Positions 60,061 through 64,000 of a stretch of DNA of 64,000 bases are shown here, piece after piece (position 1 is the first letter of the stretch; each line of letters starts with the position of its first letter). Under the pieces are notes generated by a model that did no database searches, had not been told where the DNA came from, and was given only the letters and a program-made list of their open reading frames with translations. The translations under genes and the position numbers were made by a program. This DNA comes from Andrena cerasifolii (Eukaryota; Arthropoda; Insecta; Hymenoptera; Andrenidae), in assembly GCF_050908995.1 (NCBI RefSeq), contig NW_027484979.1, positions 18,395-82,394 on the forward strand, written 5' to 3'.

Positions 60061-62576
60061 ATACTAAATTTCAGCTTCATAGGCATCGCCTTAAAGGTGC
60101 AAATCAGAGGCGCAGGCCTTTCAAGAGGCGTTCGAAAATTCTGCGTGTCTTCGTTAAACAGTCACAGTCTCGAAACATCTGCGCCACTTCTCGCTCTTTG
60201 ATTTGCTCTCCGGAGACGTTACTTTGTGCCATCATTTTCGACGGCATATTCCCCTGTTACAAAGCCCAATTTTGTGCATTCTGAAAATTTTCGCCAGATT
60301 TTGGCCAATATATCTGGAGAAAATAAAGTGGAAAGAGGTATACTAAATTTCAGATTCAAAGGCATCGCCTTAAAGTTGCAAATAAGAGGCGCAGGCGTTT
60401 CAAGAGGCGTTCGAAAATTCTGCGTCTCTTCGTTAATCAGTCACTGTCTCGAAACATCTGCGCCATATCTCGCTCTTTGATTTGCTCTCCGGAGACGTTA
60501 CTTTGTGCCATCTCTTTCGACGGCATGTTCTCCTGTTACGAAGCCCAATTTTGTGCAGTCTGAATATTTTCGCTAGATTTTGGCCAATATATCAGGAGAA
60601 CATGAAGTCGAAAGAGGTATACTAAATTTCAGCATCAAATGCATCGCCTTAAAGTTGCAAATATGAGGCGCAGGCCTTTCAAGAGGCGTTCGAAAATTCT
60701 GCGTCTCGTTGTTAAACAATCACTGTCTCGAAACACCTGCGCCACTTCTCGCTCTTTGATTTGCTCTCCGGAGACATTACTTTGTTCCATCTCTTCCGAC
60801 GGCATATTCTCCTGTTACAAAGCCCAATTTTGTGTATTCTCGAAATTTTCGCCAGATTTTGGCCAATATATCAGGAGAACATGAAGTCGAAAGAGGTATA
60901 CTAAATTTCAGCTTCAAAGGCATCGCCTTAAAGTTGCAAATCGGAGGCGCAGGCCTTTCAAGAGGCGTTCGAAAATTCTGCGTCTCGTTGTTACACAATC
61001 ACTGTCTCGAAACACCTGCGCCACTTCTCGCTCTTTGATTTGCTCTCCAGAGACGTTACTTTGTGCCATCATTTTCGACGGCATATTCCCCTGTTACAAA
61101 GCCCAATTTTGTGCATTCTGAAAATTTTCGCCAGATTTTGGCCAATATATCAGGAGAAAATGAAGTGGAAAGAGGTATACTAAATTTCAGATTCAAAGGC
61201 ATCGCCTTAAAGTTGCAAATCGGAGGCGCAGGCCTTTCAAGAGGCGTTCGAAAATTCTGCGTCTCGTTGTTAAACAATCACTGTCTCGAAACACCTGCGC
61301 CACTTCTCGCTCTTTGATTTGCTCTCCAGAGACGTTACTTTGTTCCATCTCTTTCGACGGCATGTTGTCCTGTTACAAAGCACAATTTTGTGTATTCTCG
61401 AAATTTTCGCCAGATTTTGGCCAATATATCAGGAGAAAATTAAGTGGAAAGAGGTATACTAAATTTCAGCTTCAAAGGCATCGCCTTAAAGTTGCAAATC
61501 GGAGGCGCAGGCCTTTAAAGAGGCGTTCGAAAATTCTGCGTGTCTTCGTTAAACAGTCACTGTCTCGAAACATCTGCGCCACTTCTCGCTCTTTGATTTG
61601 CTCTCCGGAGACGTTACTTTGTGCCATCATTTCGACGGCATGTTCTCCTGTTACAAAGCCCAATTTTGTGCATTCTGAAAATTTTCGCCAGATTTTGGCC
61701 AGTATATCAGGAGAACATGAAGTCGAAAGAGGTATACTAAATTTCAGCTTCATAGGCATCGCCTTAAAGGTGCAAATCAGAGGCGCAGGCCTTTCAAGAG
61801 GCGTTCGAAAATTCTGCGTGTCTTCGTTAAACAGTCACAGTCTCGAAACATCTGCGCCACTTCTCGCTCTTTGATTTGCTCTCCGGAGACGTTACTTTGT
61901 GCCATCATTTTCGACGGCATATTCCCCTGTTACAAAGCCCAATTTTGTGCATTCTGAAAATTTTCGCCAGATTTTGGCCAATATATCTGGAGAAAATAAA
62001 GTGGAAAGAGGTATACTAAATTTCAGCTTCAAATGCATCGCCTTAAAGTTGCAAGTAAGAGGCGCAGGCCTTTCAAGAGGCGTTCGAAAATTCTGCGTCT
62101 CGTTGTTAAACAATCACTGTCTCGAAACACCTGCGCCACTTCTCGCTCTTTGATTTGCTCTCCAGAGACGTTACTTTGTTCCATCTCTTTCGACGGCATG
62201 TTGTCCTGTTACAAAGCACAATTTTGTGTATTCTCGAAATTTTCGCCAGATTTTGGCCAATATATCAGGAGAAAATTAAGTGGAAAGAGGTATACTAAAT
62301 TTCAGCTTCAAAGGCATCGCCTTAAAGTTGCAAATCGGAGGCGCAGGCCTTTAAAGAGGCGTTCGAAAATTCTGCGTGTCTTCGTTAAACAGTCACTGTC
62401 TCGAAACATCTGCGCCACTTCTCGCTCTTTGATTTGCTCTCCGGAGACGTTACTTTGTGCCATCATTTTCGACGGCATGTTCTCCTGTTACAAAGCCCAA
62501 TTTTGTGCATTCTGAAAATTTTCGCCAGATTTTGGCCAATATATCAGGAGAACATGAAGTCGAAAGAGGTATACTA
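60061..62576. repeat. Block E copy 3 and its left flank
   Basis: It begins with the ATATCTGGAGAAAATAAAG monomer near 60,313, fused within one monomer to a GGCGTTTC and CCATATCTCGC second half, and then follows the 57.85-60.06 kb order. A private GGCCAGTATATC near 61,699 and the fourth phase slip distinguish it from copies 1 and 2. Confidence 0.75.
61630..61632. other. Single-base deletion, fourth phase slip
   Basis: GCCATCATTTCGACGG has three T where the sister copies near 59,118 and 62,464 have four. It joins two reading frames in this monomer pair and yields the longest open frame of the window (186 codons from 61,314). That is a by-product of the slip, not evidence for a gene. Confidence 0.85.
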
Positions 62577-64000
62577 AAGTTCAGCTTCATAGGCATCGCC
62601 TTAAAGGTGCAAATCAGAGTCGCAGGCCTTTCAAGAGGCGTTCGAAAATTCTGCGTGTCTTCGTTAAACAGTCACAGTCTCGAAACATCTGCGCCACTTC
62701 TCGCTCTTTGATTTGCTCTCCGGAGACATTACTTTGTTCCATCTCTTTCGACGGCATATTCTCCTGTTACAAAGCCCAATTTTGTGTATTCTCGAAATTT
62801 TCGCCAGATTTTGGCCAATATATCAGGAGAACATGAAGTCGAAAGAGGTATACTAAATTTCAGCTTCAAATGCATCGCCTTAAAGTTGCAAGTAAGAGGC
62901 GCAGGCCTTTCAAGAGGCGTTCGAAAATTCTGCGTCTCGTTGTTAAACAATCACTGTCTCGAAACACCTGCGCCACTTCTCGCTCTTTGATTTGCTCTCC
63001 AGAGACGTTACTTTGTTCCATCTCTTTCGACGGCATGTTGTCCTGTTACAAAGCACAATTTTGTGTATTCTCGAAATTTTCGCCAGATTTTGGCCAATAT
63101 ATCAGGAGAAAATGAAGTGGAAAGAGGTATACTAAATTTCAGATTCAAAGGCATCGCCTTAAAGTTGCAAATCGGAGGCGCAGGCCTTTCAAGAGGCGTT
63201 CGAAAATTCTGCGTCTCGTTGTTAAACAATCACTGTCTCGAAACACCTGCGCCACTTCTCGCTCTTTGATTTGCTCTCCAGAGACGTTACTTTGTTCCAT
63301 CTCTTTCGACGGCATGTTGTCCTGTTACAAAGCACAATTTTGTGTATTCTCGAAATTTTCGCCAGATTTTGGCCAATATATCAGGAGAAAATGAAGTGGA
63401 AAGAGGTATACTAAATTTCAGCTTCAAAGGCATCGCCTTAAAGTTGCAAATCGGAGGCGCAGGCCTTTCAAGAGGCGTTCGAAAATTCTGCGTCTCTTCG
63501 TTAATCAGTCACTGTCTCGAAACATCTGCGCCATATCTCGCTCTTTGATTTGCTCTCCGGAGACGTTACTGTGTGCCATCTCTTTCCACGGCATGTTCTC
63601 CTGTTACAAAGCCCAATTTTGTGCATTCTGAAAATTTTCGCTAGATTTTGGCCAATATATCAGGAGAACATGAAGTCGAAAGAGGTATACTAAATTTCAG
63701 CTTCAAATGCATCGCCTTAAAGTTGCAAATATGAGGCGCAGGCCTTTCAAGAGGCGTTCGAAAATTCTGCGTCTCGTTGTTAAACAATCACTGTCTCGAA
63801 ACACCTGCGCCACTTCTCGCTCTTTGATTTGCCCTCCGGAGACGTTACTTTGTGCCATCTCTTTCGACGGCATGTTCTCCTGTTACAAAGCCCAATTCTG
63901 TGGATTCTGAAAATTTTCGCCAGATTTTGGCCAATATATCAGGAGAAAATGAAGTGGAAAGAGGTATACTAAATTTCAGCTTCAAAGGCATCGCCTTAAA
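62577..64000. repeat. Right end of window: 22-monomer duplicate, continues off the edge
   Basis: It matches 56,441-57,864 without a visible break. The last base falls in the middle of a monomer, just after GCATCGCCTTAAA, so the array continues beyond the window. It contains class B monomers at about 62.8-63.3 kb and the TTACTGTGTGCC, CTTTCCACGG and CTGTGGATTC markers. Confidence 0.8.
63015..63293 (+). repeat. Reference monomer, class B
   Basis: Class B differs from class A by a linked group of bases: GTTCCATC at the start, TTGTCCTG instead of TTCTCCTG, AAGCACAA, GTGTATTCTCGAAA, a second half with CTCGTTGTTAAACAATCAC, and TCTCCAGAGA, which breaks the class A palindrome. A one-monomer rotation (63062-63340) counted by hand has 119 G+C of 279 (about 43%) and 15 CpG. 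Class B is most common in the 8.9-10.3, 11.4-14.3, 18.1-18.9, 22.4-23.1, 26.2-29.5 and 56.6-57.4 kb stretches. Confidence 0.85.

Larger units (their letters stand above)
1..64000. repeat. 279-bp satellite DNA array, about 229 tandem monomers
   Basis: Every part of the window is a head-to-tail copy of one 279-bp unit. Landmarks such as AGGTATACTAAAT, GGCCAATATATCAGG and TTTCGACGGCAT recur every 279 bases on the + strand. The phase is invariant to about 49.13 kb and has slipped by only 4 bases by the right end, so there are 64,004/279, about 229.4, copies. No copy is inverted and no foreign sequence interrupts the array. Arrays of this size and order are a hallmark of eukaryotic heterochromatin; that is family knowledge, since nothing here identifies the species. 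I do not recognise the monomer as a named satellite. The array continues past both window ends because both edges fall inside a monomer. No stretch holds a supportable gene. Confidence 0.98.

Noticed and set aside
61314..61874. 186-codon open frame, the longest in the window, as a gene
   Set aside because: It starts with TTG and owes its length to a TGA-to-TTA change plus a one-base deletion at about 61,630 that joins two frames.
1..64000. CRISPR array
   Set aside because: The unit is 279 bp with no short repeat and unique spacer pattern; all of the unit is repeated.
1..64000. Transposon or IS element, or a retroelement LTR array
   Set aside because: I saw no terminal inverted repeats, target duplications, poly-A, primer-binding site or transposase/RT motifs, and no break in the tandem phase beyond single bases.
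1..64000. rDNA intergenic spacer repeats
   Set aside because: There is no rRNA sequence anywhere in 64 kb, and the array is far longer than usual spacer repeat blocks. It cannot be fully excluded without flanks.

Overview
The window is satellite DNA from end to end. All 64,000 bases belong to one uninterrupted head-to-tail tandem array of a 279-bp monomer, about 229.4 copies, all in the same orientation. I found no unique sequence, protein-coding gene, tRNA, rRNA, CRISPR array, transposon or microsatellite. An array this long with nested higher-order structure points to eukaryotic heterochromatin (centromeric, pericentromeric, subtelomeric or another block), not to a bacterium, phage or plasmid. 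I do not recognise the monomer. The species and chromosomal position cannot be read from the window, because no flanking sequence is present. A representative monomer is about 43% GC with 15 CpG (observed/expected about 1.2 by hand count), so it shows no CpG depletion.

Two half-monomer sequence classes dominate. Near monomer offset 50-60, class A reads GTGCATTCTGAAAA and class B reads GTGTATTCTCGAAA. The second half varies separately: CTTCGTTAAACAGTCAC versus CTCGTTGTTAAACAATCAC, and TCTCCGGAGA versus TCTCCAGAGA. Monomers combine these halves in many ways. The monomers form overlapping higher-order repeats (HORs): a recurrent 3-mer (837 bp) and 5-, 7-, 9-, 13- and 15-mers, plus long near-identical blocks copied 11 to 53 monomers away.

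Layout. 1-8.87 kb: mixed left domain rich in a variant with CGCTTAAAAGTATC and in GGATAACATG monomers; it contains a 3-mer doublet and a 1.35-kb duplicate. 8.87-16.41 kb: two copies of a 12-monomer (3.35-kb) block spaced 15 monomers apart; a third copy lies at 26.45-29.80 kb. 16.4-34.7 kb: a mosaic of long duplications with offsets of 11, 15, 16, 23, 48, 52 and 53 monomers, with readable recombination junctions and conversion patches. 34.7-41.6 kb: heterogeneous, with 3-mer doublets. 41.65-47.8 kb: a 7-mer HOR family. 47.99-50.74 kb: a 5-mer doublet. 50.7-64 kb: blocks repeating at 9, 13, 22 and 23 monomers.

The repeat phase is constant from 1 to about 49.13 kb. It then slips by exactly one base at four places (about 49,131, 52,604, 60,059 and 61,630), all in short homopolymers. 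Since 279 = 3 x 93, reading frames stay in register from monomer to monomer, which creates hundreds of spurious 61-186-codon open frames on both strands. I treat these as by-products of the repeat, not genes. The biology on view is satellite evolution by unequal exchange, block duplication and local conversion.
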